Origin: Golubevia sp. BC0850
Taxonomy: Eukaryota > Basidiomycota > Exobasidiomycetes > Golubeviales > Golubeviaceae
Reading direction: 5' to 3'
Length of the DNA stretch: 64,000 bases
Assembly (NCBI GenBank): GCA_012976225.1
Contig: JAAVVG010000003.1
Location: 62,001-126,000, forward strand
Part shown: positions 38,200 to 49,612 of the stretch, piece after piece
Layout: each line of letters starts with the position of its first letter
Numbering within the stretch: position 1 is the stretch's first letter
The notes under the pieces: model-generated
Told to the model about the DNA's origin: nothing
The model's input: the letters and a program-made list of their open reading frames with translations, nothing else
Database searches by the model: none
Position numbers and translations under genes: made by a program

Positions 38200-38943
38200 C
38201 TACTGGAAGGCATCTCGATGTCTTTCTTTCGTAATCTTACCCTTGACACTTTCTTCCCTCTGTTCTCTGCTCTTCCCTGGCTGTTCAGCTTCGGGATCTT
38301 TGCGATTGCAGTGAGCTCGATTATTGGGTTGGTAAGCTGCCACCTGTGAGTTCTCTCCTTGAAACTGTGCTTTCCTTGAAACTGCAGGTAAAATGCTTGT
38401 CTCAAGTGCTCTCACTATCTCACAAGAAGGCAAAGCACGGAACAGGATTGAGATTCTTAAGAAGATCAGGCGCTCTGAACGTTTGAACAACCTCAAATGA
38501 ACTAATGAAGATCTTGCTGGTCTAGAAGAGGTGAGTCCTCCCCAATTAAGGAGAAATGAACCCGTAAAGGCTTTGGTCTTGAAGATCTTTCTTCTTGAAT
38601 CCATTTTGGAGCGCGGTAAACATGCTTCAAATCGAGTTGGAAGTGGTTTTGAACTTGCTCGGAATCGGAATTGAAGGCTTGAGATGAGTGGAGTACCTAG
38701 ATCCGGTCCAAAGATCGAGACGGAGGTTTCTAGCTTCGGAAGAATAAGAGTCAGACCATCTGGATCATCGATATCAGTTTTGAAAGAGTCGGATTTCAAG
38801 AGAGAGACTTGGATTGGATGTTGAAGGGAGAAGGAGTAATTTGATGTCTCTGTGGAGGTGAATAGGACAGGTGGAAAGGTTTGAGAACTGAAGTTGAGAG
38901 CCAGAGAGAACGGAACAAAAAGTAGAAGAGGAAGAAATTTCAT
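38200..38943 (-). CDS. Secreted protein of unknown function (gene end uncertain)
   Basis: The frame from ATG 38943 begins MKFLPLLLFVPFSLALN, a clear signal peptide with a likely cleavage after SLA. It continues with a beta-rich, Cys-poor stretch (FPPVLFTSTETSNYSFSL, DGLTLILPKLETSVSI). After about residue 130 the frame loses protein-like character (Arg/Lys/Glu-rich end), and GTTCAT/ACCTCTTCTAG-type intron signals lie near 38500-38560. The true C-terminus is probably spliced. No family recognised. It converges on the acetate transporter. Small secreted orphans of this kind are common in plant- or insect-associated basidiomycetes, but no role can be claimed. Confidence 0.5.
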   Translation of the reverse strand: MKFLPLLLFVPFSLALNFSSQTFPPVLFTSTETSNYSFSLQHPIQVSLLKSDSFKTDIDDPDGLTLILPKLETSVSIFGPDLGTPLISSLQFRFRASSKPLPTRFEACLPRSKMDSRRKIFKTKAFTGSFLLNWGGLTSSRPARSSLVHLRLFKRSERLIFLRISILFRALPSCEIVRALETSILPAVSRKAQFQGENSQVAAYQPNNRAHCNRKDPEAEQPGKSREQREESVKGKITKERHRDAFQ

Positions 38944-39229
38944 GCTGGAAATGGGAAGAAAGAGTAGAGAGGCAAAAGAAGGGAAGAAAATTCCCTTATC
39001 AGTGGATTCCCTAGCGTAGAATCGATTCCCCAGTCCCCCACCGTCACATGGTCTCGGAGAGACACAATTTTCCTCAAAACAAGCTATGACTATATCACTC
39101 CAAGGACTGAGTGATTAGGCTGATTGGGTGTGGTTCGCAAAATGGGCAGAAGAAAGCCTCTGAGAGTAACAATCCCAAGTTCCAAGTTCCAACTCGTTAC
39201 TTATATCGTGCTCGAGAAGCCAACAGCTC

Positions 39230-39470
39230 CCTTTCTTCTCTTCTGCTGTCAATCTCACTGTCATGATGGCAGTTTCCTCTCTCAAATTCACACAAGCAAG
39301 GTCTGGCAAACAGCCTTCCCTCAGATCCTCTGTCGCTCTTGGTAAGTGACCTCACCGCAGGACCTCCTCAGTCCTCACACCTCGGAGAACTCTGCAGAGA
39401 CTCAACTCTCCCCTCCTGATCTTTCTGACCCCTCCAAATTCGCGAAAAGCAGTTAGTTTGTTCTTCTTCC
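39230..39470 (+). pseudogene. Partial copy of the acetate transporter gene (exon 6 - intron 6 - start of exon 7)
   Basis: Bases 39320-39470 match 37506-37656 over 151 bp with two mismatches and no indels. They cover the end of exon 6, all of intron 6 and the first 18 nt of exon 7. Upstream (39230-39319) similarity to exon 6 and its acceptor is weaker but visible, as in TCACTGTCAT. Downstream similarity stops after CTTCTTCC. No other exon is present, so it cannot encode a transporter. It is a recent local duplication, possibly renewed by gene conversion. Confidence 0.88.
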
Positions 39471-39751
39471 CGTTCCTCTTTTGCTTATCCATCTCTTACC
39501 CCTTTTCTTACACGAGTTCGAGGTCTGCATCTTTCTTTCGCTCTTCTTTCTTTCGCCTCATAGGTCATAGCCTCACACCGCGAAATCAAAGTTGGACGTT
39601 GGACGCTGAGAAGTGAGAACTGCCCTTTTGAACAAGACTTCTACCCATCCAAACAAAGGCAAATAAGGCAGTGCAGCGTAACGGCATCTCGTTGCCTCAT
39701 TCTTTTCCATCTTTTCCGGCGGTGGAACATTTGAAAGGGAAGACGAGAATC

Positions 39752-39758
39752 TATAAAG
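39752..39758 (+). promoter_or_regulatory. TATA box of the carboxylesterase gene
   Basis: TATAAAG lies about 70 bp before the ATG at 39823. The leader between them is CT-rich. The region 38944-39751 otherwise holds the promoter of the minus-strand secreted gene and the transporter fragment. Confidence 0.55.
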
Positions 39759-39822
39759 GATCAAAGCAAGGATTAAATCCTTCGTTCTCCCATTTCTCTC
39801 CCCCTTTAGACTTTTTACGAAG

Positions 39823-41856
39823 ATGTTTTCTCTGAGAGTAGCCTCTTTTCTCTTCTTAGCTCTCTCTTCTACTGCAACCTCTGCACCTTCATCTTCTTCT
39901 CATCCTCAAGCCAAGCTCGGTTCTGGAATAGCTATCGGTAGAACCTCGAATGGAGTGGAATCATGGAAATCGATTCCTTACGCTTCAAAACCTATCGGAA
40001 ACCTTCGTTTGATGCCGCCAGAGTTGCCGCCAGAGTTGAACCAGACGGTTCACTTCGACAAGCAACCAAATGCATGCTTCAACCTGAACTCGACTGTCCC
40101 TATTCCAAACCTTCTGAGTGAAGAGCAGAAAGCAAAGTTAGAAAATTTGACGGCCGAAGCTTATGCGAGTGAGAGAAGAAACGGAGGTTCGTCTGACTAT
40201 CTGACTCGAAGCTCATCTTTTCCTCTTCATCTCCCTCTCTCAGTCTTACCCAGCCGCCGCAGTCGCCGCAAGAGAGAACAACAATTCTACTGCAACTCAA
40301 AGCGAGGTGAGTCATCTGATCTGAGCCCCCCTTCTTACCTTAGCTCTGACGGTCAGTCTCCCACACATTGCAGGATTGTCTTTACCTCGACGTCTTTCGC
40401 CCTGAGGGAACCAAAGCTAATGCGAAGCTTCCGGTGGTCATTTGGATCTATGGAGGGAGATTTCTCTTTGGAGACGTCACCGCCTATAGACCGGAGACCT
40501 TCGTTCGAAGAAGCAAGGAGCTGTCTCAAGATGTCGTGTACGTTCAAATGAACTACAGATTAGGAGCCTATGGCTTCATGAATGGACAAGAGGTGCTGGA
40601 CAACTCCAAGGCGAATCTAGGTTTGCGAGATCAGTTGCAAGCGATCGAATGGGTTCAGGAGAATATCGATGAATTTGGAGGAGATCGCAAAAAAGTGACG
40701 CTTTGGGGTGAGAGCGCGGGAAGTATCTCTTTAGGAATGCATCTAGTCAGGGAAGGCAAGACGAGTTCGGGAGGAATGTATAGATCCATGATCATGGAGA
40801 GGTGAGGTCATTTGGAGTCCAACGTTGAGTTGCCTTTTCTCTCTTCACTTTTCCACTTTTCCGTCGCTGACTCGCTGACTTCTGATCGCATGTTTCTTCT
40901 TTTCTTTCACTTAAATCCCAGCGGATCTCCCTATCGCATTCCCAACAGCAGTACTTTCGACTCAGCTTACAATCAAATGGTTTCATCCTCAGGCTGCCAA
41001 AACTCTACAAACAGCTTCAAGTGTCTTCGAGCTCTTCCAACTTCGGATTTCAACACTGCAATGAACGCCGTTTCTGTGATTGGGGCTCTTTCTTTCACTC
41101 CAGGTGTAGACGGAGACTTCATCCCTGACTACCCGGACTCGATGGTCTTGCAAGGTCGATACAATCGAGACGTTTCCATCATCAACGGAGATCAAACCGA
41201 CGAGGGTACTTTCCTAACTCTCAAGCCTCTTCAAAACGTTACTGATGAAGCTGGATTCGATGACTACCTTAGAGTCAACATTCCAAATTTGAAGGAATCT
41301 GATTATTCGAAGTTGAAAGAGCTTTATCCATCAGACCCAACCCAAGGTTCACCTTACAAAACTGGAAATTTATACAACATCACTGGACAGAACAAACGAT
41401 TAGCTAGCTTCTATGGTGATTTGACTTTTCAGTATGCAAGAAGATTATTGATCAACACTGTTTATAAGACCAATCCTAAAGTCTTTAGCTACATTCATGG
41501 AACCTTTGCGAAAACGCCGCTGTTGGGCTGCTATCATATCATCGAGCTCGTCAACACTTGTGAGTCTCATTGCTCTAACTCAACCTAGCTCCCAAAACCT
41601 GATTCTACCTTCTCCATTTTTTCTCTCTGAAGATGGTTGGATGAAATCTGCGATCTCTGAAGAAATGACAGCTCGTTGGATTGGCTTCATTAATAATGGA
41701 GTTCCGTCAGCCAAGGGATACGCTGATTGGCCAGAGTACAGTCCTCAAGAAAAGAAAGTTCTCTATTTTGGAGAAGAGGAAAGTTGGGTCAAGAAGGATG
41801 AAGAAAGACAAGAACAAACCGATTTCCTTGAGAAGGTTATCGGCGGGAGTGGCTGA
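39823..41856 (+). CDS. Secreted type-B carboxylesterase/lipase
   Basis: Five exons (39823-40186, 40254-40306, 40374-40801, 40922-41559, 41633-41856) join in frame to 568 residues, the normal family size. The signal peptide is MFSLRVASFLFLALSSTATSA. Family landmarks are SIPYASKPIGNLRL, SEDCLYLDVFRP, the oxyanion-loop area IYGGRFLFG, nucleophile Ser in GESAGS, the acid Glu in DQTDEGTF, and a likely catalytic His in LLGCYHIIEL. The His context lacks the usual HGxE/D sequence, so it is the least certain residue. Many N-glycosylation sites fit secretion. Relatives are the Candida rugosa-type lipases and cholinesterase-like esterases, which hydrolyse acyl esters outside the cell. Confidence 0.93.
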
Positions 41857-42097
41857 GTTGAGCGTTTCTTGTGTGTTCAAATACTTCTCCCTTTTTCTGT
41901 GAACACATTTCAATTGTTAAAGTGCTAACTAAATTGGAATAGCAATAAGTAGAAAGTGAGGATTGGCAATTTGCCACAGAGTGGAAACAGCTCGAAGGTT
42001 CTACATTTTTTCGAACCTCAAAGTGTTCCTTCCTTCCAACGAACCTCTTCCTCTTCAACTCCTCTCTCAAACACCCTCATCTAATCAAAGTTAAACC

Positions 42098-43633
42098 ATG
42101 GCAGGAAACAAAACAGCGGATGAACTATTGAAATGGTCCCTCAGACAAGAGAATGGTAATGGGCCCTCCACAGCTCAAATCTCTGAGGACATGGCTCAGG
42201 GAAAGAGACCTGACTTGGCTGATCCTAAACTCTACGAAGCCTTGATGGGAAAATCAGAAGCCACTATGATGCAAGAAGAGCTCACTGCTGCCTTGGACGT
42301 CAAACGAGAGGAGGAAGATAGGTGTACTGCACTGGACAACTTCGAGATGGTGAGTTCTGCGTTTTGAGATGAGTGGAAATGCTGGCAGTTCTTAAAAAAA
42401 GATAGAGTGAAGCTTCTGAACAAGCATTCAGGGTCTCTTCACAAGCGCAAGAATGCAAGACTAGAGTCTCATGCTGATTCTCTATCCACTTTCCCTCTCA
42501 GCTAATCGAATCCATCGACAATGCCAACAACATGACTCCAATGAAGATGTGGTCACCTTTACTATCTCTTCTTACACCTTCACCCTCAAACACTCCTTCG
42601 ATTCAAACCGCAACTCTCTGGATCATAGGAACAGCAGTTCAGAATAATCCAAAAGCACAATCCGACCTCCTCTCTCAACAGTCTCCAGAAGTCCTTCCTT
42701 TGATTCTTTCGGTTCTGAAGAATGAAGATGCTGGAGTCAGAAGCAAAGCTATGTATGCGCTGAGTGCGCTTCTCAAGCTGCATGGGAAGGCTTTGGTGAA
42801 GTTCGAGGGAGTGGGAGGTTGGGATGTATTGAAGGAAGCTCTTAGAGGTGAATGTGTGCTAGGATTTCTTGTTTCAGAGCAGAAGAAGGATTCAGACAGT
42901 CTTTCATTAGGAAATGAAGAGAAGAGAAAGGGGATACCAGGGTGGTGGAGAGCTTCTGGAAAGCCTTCTTGCTGACACATCTTTTCTCCCTCCCTTCCAA
43001 CTCCCCACGCTCCTTCTCCTTCCAACAGACCCAGCGATAAATCTTCGAAGAAAGACCGCTTTCCTTCTCGCAACTCTTCTAATCCAAGACGAGTCAGTTC
43101 CAGCTGTGGACTCCTCAATAACCTCAAACTCCACAATTTCCACCCCAAGTTCAGCTTCCAGAGCTACTGCAGTTGCTCCTGTCACCCCTTCTGCTCATCC
43201 TTCGACTTCCGAATCTGGAGCCCCTCTTGAAGTGGATCCAAGCTCTCTTCTTTCAGATTCAGCCTCTCCAAACATCTCAAGTGCTCTAGTTTCCTCTGGT
43301 TTGCTCAAGATTCTACTACTATCCATCTTACCTTCGGGGACTAATGGAAGAGAAGAAGATTCTGAATTCTCACTCGCAGGTCCAGATGGAGACCAAGATC
43401 CTTCCGACGATTTAGACTATTCTGAAAAGGCCTTGGCTACTATTATCGTCTTTGTGAAGAAGTTTGGTGATAGTCAGAAGCTGGATCAACAAGTCAAGGG
43501 ATTGATTGGAAGTGTTCGGGACGAAATGAATGGTAAAGCTAAAGAGACTGACGGAAAGAGGTGGAAGGAACTGAGCGTCGAGGATGAGGATTGGAAGGAG
43601 TTTGAGAACAAGTTGAAGAGTTGGGGGATTTGA
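42098..43633 (+). CDS. FES1: HSP70 nucleotide exchange factor Fes1
   Basis: Three exons (42098-42349, 42502-42847, 43029-43633) join in frame to 400 residues. The N-terminus MAGNKTADELLKWSLRQEN is typical of Fes1. Armadillo-type repeats follow (NANNMTPMKMWSPLLSLL, IQTATLWIIGTAVQNNPKAQ, GVRSKAMYALSALLKLH, INLRRKTAFLLATLL). It releases ADP from cytosolic Hsp70 and helps misfolded proteins reach ubiquitin-dependent decay. Relative to yeast Fes1 (290 residues) it has a Ser/Thr/Pro-rich insert of about 70 residues before the last repeats. The identity is firm. Confidence 0.93.
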
Positions 43634-44028
43634 AGAGGAGTTCTTTCGTCGTTAGACTTGTTAGAGCTCTACATGTAACCTAAGGAATCCATCCTGTACT
43701 TTTGAATTTCATTTATCTAGACTTTACAGACCGGGACTTCGCTGTGAAGATCATGTCATCACTCATCACCCATCTGAAACTCTTCTACTGAATTTGATAT
43801 TTGATCGGTGATGGAATGCTTTTACGCTTCTGTAGATTCAGCTCATGAGACGCTTGTATTGTAAAGGCTTGTATTTACTTCAAACAGCTTTGGCAGTGAT
43901 TTTGGTGACGATGTTGAAGATTGTTGGATCATTGATTTCACTTCTTTTCTTTCTTCTCCTTTTTGTTTCCCTTATTTTGTAGAATCCATTTAAAAACTTC
44001 TTTCGGTAACTCTCTTTCATCTTCTTTT
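43634..44028. other. Convergent 3' intergenic region
   Basis: Nearly 400 bp between the FES1 stop and the stop of the large minus-strand gene. AT-rich, with a T/C-rich block near 43935-43980. No gene seen. Confidence 0.5.
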
Positions 44029-47000
44029 TCAATCCATCTCTTCCAAATCAACCTCTCCCGACTCTTCAATTTCTTCTTGGTTTCCATCCGCAGCATCAAA
44101 AGTAGGACCATATCCATCTTCCAAAGCTTCTTCTTCATCTGGCAGTTCTTCAAAGTGATTTTCTTCATCTCCACCAGGGAACATTCCAGGTGGCATCTCT
44201 TGACCTTGACCTCTTCTGCGATCGAATTGCTCTTCTGGAGCTTCGACCTGTCCACCAGGACGATAGATAGAATCCGCAGCGAGACGAACCCTAGATTTGA
44301 GGTTTCTAGCCCTTGAAGCACGAGATCTGAGAGAAAGATCAAGGGAAAGAAAATTTCAGTGAGTGTCAGGAGCTGAGCTGTAGAGTTCGAACTCTCTCCA
44401 TCGCCAACTCACAAATTCTGATGACTTCCAGAACCAGTTCTATCAGCAGAAACCGGTGCTTGAAAATCAAATCTTTCACCACTAGCCAATTTCTTGATTT
44501 CGTCTCTATCCCTCAAAGCTCTCAATCTCTTGATTTCCTTTTGCAATTCCTTGTCAGTCTCTCTGATTTCCGCCTCGATTCTCTTTTTCTTCAACTCCAT
44601 TCTCTCAGCATAACCCTCTCTCATAGCTTCGAATGGAGTTGTATATTCAACGATTAGGTTTTGATCTCTTCTTTGTTTCAGAGTCATAACCTCAGGTTCG
44701 AATCTATTCTTCCTAAGAGGTTCTAATTTGCCACCACTTGAGACGTAGTCTCTTCTCAACTGAACGTCAGAAGCAACGTTAGGGTTCTTCGGAGCTACAA
44801 TTGGATTTCCATACCTTCCTTTTTGCTTTCTAGAATCTCTGCGTTGTTTCATCATCTCGTAATCTGAAGCTACTACTCCTCTAGCAGTCAAACGATCTTT
44901 GATTTTTTGAAGAGAAGAGTTCAAAGGAATTCGATTAGACTGTTTCAAAGGCAATTCCTCCTCACAACCCTCTTCTTCATCCAGTTCAGCATCTTCGACT
45001 TCAGCACTCAACTGTTGTTGTCTTGGGTTTTGGTTGTGAATCATAGAAAGTTGATGATTTGAAGCTCTATACATGTCGTCCTGAGAATTCTCATCAGTTT
45101 CGATTTCGTTTTCACTTGAATGAGCTTGAGTTTTTGATTTTCCAGCATCATAAAGACCAGGGTACTCCGGCCAAGTAGGTTCATGACCTCTTTGCTGTTG
45201 AGAATTTCTGGTAGGAGACAATGAGATGTCATACGAATCTGATCCTGAAGAGTCTGATACCTTGATATGACGAAGACCATCTTGATCTTCCAGAATTGCA
45301 GAAATTTGACGAGAAGGAGCTGGAGTTGCTTTTAAAGGCATTCTTTTAGCTTCAGGTGATTGAGAAGGAGTAGTTTGAGTGAGAGAATGACGACTTTGAG
45401 TTCTCTCGATACCTTCTTCCAAAGCATTTAAATCTTCTTCTCCTTCTTCTTCATCTGCTTCACTTTCACTCTCACTTTCATTCTCTTCGTATTCATGACT
45501 GAGTTGAGAAGTAGGTTCATCCTCCCAGATTTCAGATCCGTCCGAAGCTTCGTCGTCTCCCTCTAAATCGTCCGAATTCACTTCAAGTTCATATCCATCG
45601 AATCGGTGTTGATCTAAATCGATGTGTTGAGATTGAACTTCATTAAAGTCTCTATGTTGAGGTTCTCCTCTTGTAGGATCGTAGAAACTCTCTTCTCTGC
45701 CCAAGGTTTCCGCATCACTTTCTTCCGTGTTACTACCAGTTCCATGTCCAACTCCAGAAGCTACACCAACAGCTCTGTCAATTAAAGAATGTAAATCGAT
45801 CTCTCTTGGAGAAGATCTTACGTTCTCAATTGCATCAGTCGAGCTAACACTTCCATCTTCGAATTGACCGTCTCCTTCATCTTCATCATTAGAAATGGAA
45901 TAATCTTCAGAGTGCATCTTAGCATAACTTCTGGCTAAATTCATAGCTGATTCATCTCTGATGTCTTGATCTCTGACTTGTTCGAATTCTGATCTAGGAC
46001 CTCCAGAAGCTTGAGCCAAATTACTTTGGGATTTCTTTCTCGATTTGATGACGTTCTCTTTCGAGATTTGAGACATCAACTCCTGATCTTCTTGGTTCGG
46101 AGCTGGAGGAGTTGGTGAAATGTCCACGCTGTCCACAGATCTTGCACGAGGCGAGGCGGTTGACCTTGAAAGTTGAGGTTGATTTTGGAATCTCACTTGA
46201 TTAGTGGAATGAGTCGATAATCTCAACTCTCTATCGACTTCGTCAACAGAATCTTCAAAAGACTTCTCTCCTCCAAAAGGTGAACCAAACCTGACCTGTC
46301 TAGAGTCTTTCTTTCCTTCTCCTTCTCCCAACCCTAAACCTTGAAGTTCCTCAACTTTTGCAACGAGATTTTTTGCACCTCTTTCGACATTAGAAGTGAA
46401 AGTGAAAACTCCAGGAGATCCAAGATCTAGATCAGAGATCAAAGATAACCTATGACTCAACTCATCAAGTTGCAACCCCTTGTCTTTAACTCTAATCTCT
46501 TCTTCCTCCCCTTCTCCTTCTCTATAAATCTCCTTGGAAATCTTGAATCCAGACATTTTAGGAGTACTTGAGACTTGAAAGTTATCATCTTTTGATAAGA
46601 TGTGTGTAAAAGAGATTTCATATTCAAGGTTTTCATTCTCCTTTTCATCAACTCCTTCAACTCTTCCCTCGACTGATTTGGAACGTCTACTGGAGATAAC
46701 CTTCTTCTCACCAATCCTATTCTCTTCCGGAAGGATACTTCCTCTCTCTCTACCTCTACTAGATCTAGATCCCAAACTACTCTTCCATTCAGAATCAGAT
46801 TCTGGGATAGTGTTCAAATCCTTCGGAACACTTCCTAATGACATTCTCCTTTCAACAATCTCTGAAGGCATAGTCTCTCCAGCTAAGTTCAAAATGATCC
46901 CAGCTTCAACTTCCGAAGGGGAAAATTGAGTAGTTCTGAAAGAAGAAATATCCATCGATTCATCTTGAACTGTGTGGAAAGTGAGAGAGGCGTCTTGAGA

Positions 47001-48998
47001 GCTTTGATCTTTAATGATTTCTGAGAGTTGAGCAGGAGTCTTGACTGAAGTTCTCAACTCTTCATGTTGACTAGCTACTGAGATTGAATCTTCGTTTGGA
47101 GTATTGTTTGAAGTTTGGGCTGGACCTTGAATTTGACTTGTCGATTTTAGTTCTTCAAAGTAAACTTGTTCACTTTGAGGTTTCTCAGGCCCTTTGTCTT
47201 GACCTTCTAAAGTTGAATCCTTCTTAGATTCTACTGGATTTCCTTCAACTCTAGAAAGAGAATTAACCGTCAACTTCTCATACATCTCTTCAATCTCTCC
47301 GGCAGAAGGTTGTTCGTTAGATCCAAAAGCCTTAGCAACCGAAGGAGGTTCAGATTTTGCCTCGCCTCCTTTCAATTTCTCCTTCTCTAAAATCAAAGCA
47401 TCCCCAATCCTCCCCATCAAACAGTTTCCAGTAACTTCAACTCGACTCAAACTTCTACCTCTAGGTCTACCCAGTAAATCTCTTTCAGTCTCGGAGAAGA
47501 CTTCATCTGAAAGACTACCAACTCCCATCAAACTTTCATCCGTCAATTTTCTATTCAACTTAATCTCTGAAACTTGCTCTTTATCTTTAGTTTTCAAGCT
47601 CTGTTCCTCGAACTTTTTAAACCAGCCACTCTCTTCTCCTCCATCTTCATTTTCATCATCAGCAGCCTCAACATCGAAACTCTCCGAAGTCAAATCTTCA
47701 TTCTTACTTCCACCGAGTGGTATTCCCAACGATTCCTCTCTTTCCAATTCTTCCACCAATTCTTGACTCAATCTTTCTTTCTTGAAAGCTCCTGAAATTG
47801 GCACCATTCCTTCACCGTCTTTGAAGATTAGTTTCTCTTCTGACTCTAAAGATTGAGGTTGAGGTTGAGATTCTGAAGCGGTAGCTGTAGACGTGGCATT
47901 TCTTGGACTTGGATTTGAATCTGAAAGTCCCTTGGTAGGTTCATCCAACTGATCTCTCACTTCTTGACTCAGATTCTCTCTGGCAAAAGTCTCATATTCA
48001 CTTTTAGAGATGTTGATCATGTTGGAGCCTTCTCTCTTAGAGGCCAAAGTCTCGGCTTTGGGATCCAAGTCTAAAGTTTGAGAGGAGAAAGGAATAGAGA
48101 TAGCAGATGTAGAAGAAATTGAAGGTGAAGGTTGAGAGATAGTTGAAGGTTTAGAAACAGTTGGAGGCTTGGGAGTCTTTACTTTAGAGAACATCCCCTT
48201 AAAAGGACTTTCCTTCTCGAAAATCGAAGCTCCTTTCCCTTTATCTCTATATCGAGCTTCAGTTCCTTTCTCTTTCTCATAGAATGGTTCTCTATTGACA
48301 TTCTTGAACGTTCCTTTGAAGGGAGAGGATGTTTCGAAGATGGAGGTGTCTTTCTTTGAGGAGTCAGGAGAAGAGATGGGTTTGACTTTTGCTTGATCTC
48401 CTACTTTGAATGAATCTTCATCTTTCTCAGCATTTAAATCGACTTCGAGGTCGGAATTAGGACTAATGGAAGTCTTGCCACTCTTAAACCTAACCTTACT
48501 CCTTATCTCCCCTTTCTCTTGAACTTCCAATCTCCTCTTCATTTCTGCTTCTGCTTTCTTTTCCTTAAATAGTTTCTGACGATCTATAGATCTACGTTCT
48601 GAACGATTTGGAGAGGTTGTTCTTGATGAAGAAGAGGAATCTGCAGTCCTTTCATCTCCATGATTTCCATTTCCTCCTTTCTTCTTCTGTCCAACTCCAC
48701 CTGTAATTCCAGTCGAGTTTTCTCCTCGGGATTCACCTTCTCTTATTTTTTCATCATTCTTCAAATCTACCGGAGTTTGATCATCATTACTTAACTCTTC
48801 GAATCTACCCTCACTTTCTTCTAGACCTGATTTCCCACTCTTCTTTCTTCTTAAACCTAGACCCAATCTTGCTATCTCCTCTTCGACACTGATTGAATCG
48901 GATTCGAAGGGGTTTGAGGAAGTTGGAGACGAAGGATTAGAGCTATGAGATTGGGAGAGAAGGTCGGCTAGGCTGATTGAAGGGGCAGATGATGGCAT
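44029..48998 (-). CDS. Very large, mostly disordered protein of unknown function
   Basis: Two exons (48998-44413 and 44326-44029) join in frame to 1627 residues. The first exon is an uninterrupted 1528-codon frame. Most of it is Ser/Glu/Lys-rich and disordered, with short recurring motifs such as SPFKGTFKN and SPFKGMFSK. A conserved-looking block sits near residues 1390-1520 (VASDYEMMKQRRDSRKQKG, RFEPEVMTLKQRRDQN, EAMREGYAERMELKKKRIEA), helical and probably a coiled coil. The acidic C-terminus ends GEVDLEEMD. Only that tail is duplicated at 6801-6990. The start ATG is the first in frame after an AT-rich leader. I recognise no family; a scaffold at a spindle pole, kinetochore or cell cortex would fit such architecture but is only a guess. 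Confidence 0.8.
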
Positions 48999-49570
48999 GA
49001 TGGGAGACTAGAAAGCTGAACGAGTTGGTAGATTGAGCTTGGAGGTTGAATTAGGGAGATTTCGGGTTTGTTCGTGGCCTTGGAGTTTGAATTTTTGAAT
49101 TCAAGTGGATTGAGCTGAGCCTGATGATTTGGAATTGATAGATCTAATGGGTGAGTGATAGTAGAGAAGGATATTAATGAGATCATCCAGTTCGAGGAAT
49201 CAGAGGAAGATAAGGCAGAAGCCAGAAGCGAAGAGATTAGACGATTAGACGATTAGACCATCTCATCCCCTTCTGTATTTCATTCTCCAAGTTAGCAAGT
49301 TAGACTCACCTAGAGTAGAGCTCTACTAATTCACCATATCAATTGGATCTCACCTTTGAATAGATGGGTTCGATTGGAAGACTGGGATGAGTTTAGAAGA
49401 GGAACCAAGATGCGAGCGATCCATTCTCGCATTCTCTCTCCCACGCTCCCCTCCCCTTTCAAGCTCCGAACTCAACTAAACTGCCCAATCCTAATTTCAA
49501 GTTTCCACTTTTTTTCTGTTTCCTTTACTTGAGCTTTTTCTTGGAGCTCCTCGAATGCAGTTGCACTTGC
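48999..49570. other. Leader and promoter of the large minus-strand gene
   Basis: Non-coding. It has three copies of the direct repeat ACGATTAG/AGATTAG around 49234-49258 and a T-rich stretch near 49510. No TATA box that I trust. Confidence 0.5.
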
Positions 49571-49612
49571 ATTCCTCAGTAACGGACTGAGTTCGGTCCG
49601 TTACTGAGGAAT
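49571..49612. repeat. 18-bp inverted repeat (hairpin)
   Basis: Arms ATTCCTCAGTAACGGACT and GGTCCGTTACTGAGGAAT pair at 17 of 18 positions around a 6-nt loop. A weaker inverted pair GAATGCAG...TTGCATTC (49553-49574) overlaps its left arm. It lies in intergenic sequence. Its role is unknown; it could be a cruciform, an RNA hairpin or the remnant of a small inverted-repeat element. Confidence 0.75.

Noticed and set aside
36410-41856. Acetate transporter, secreted orphan and carboxylesterase as a functional cluster
   Set aside because: The genes have mixed orientation and no shared pathway can be shown; proximity alone is weak evidence.
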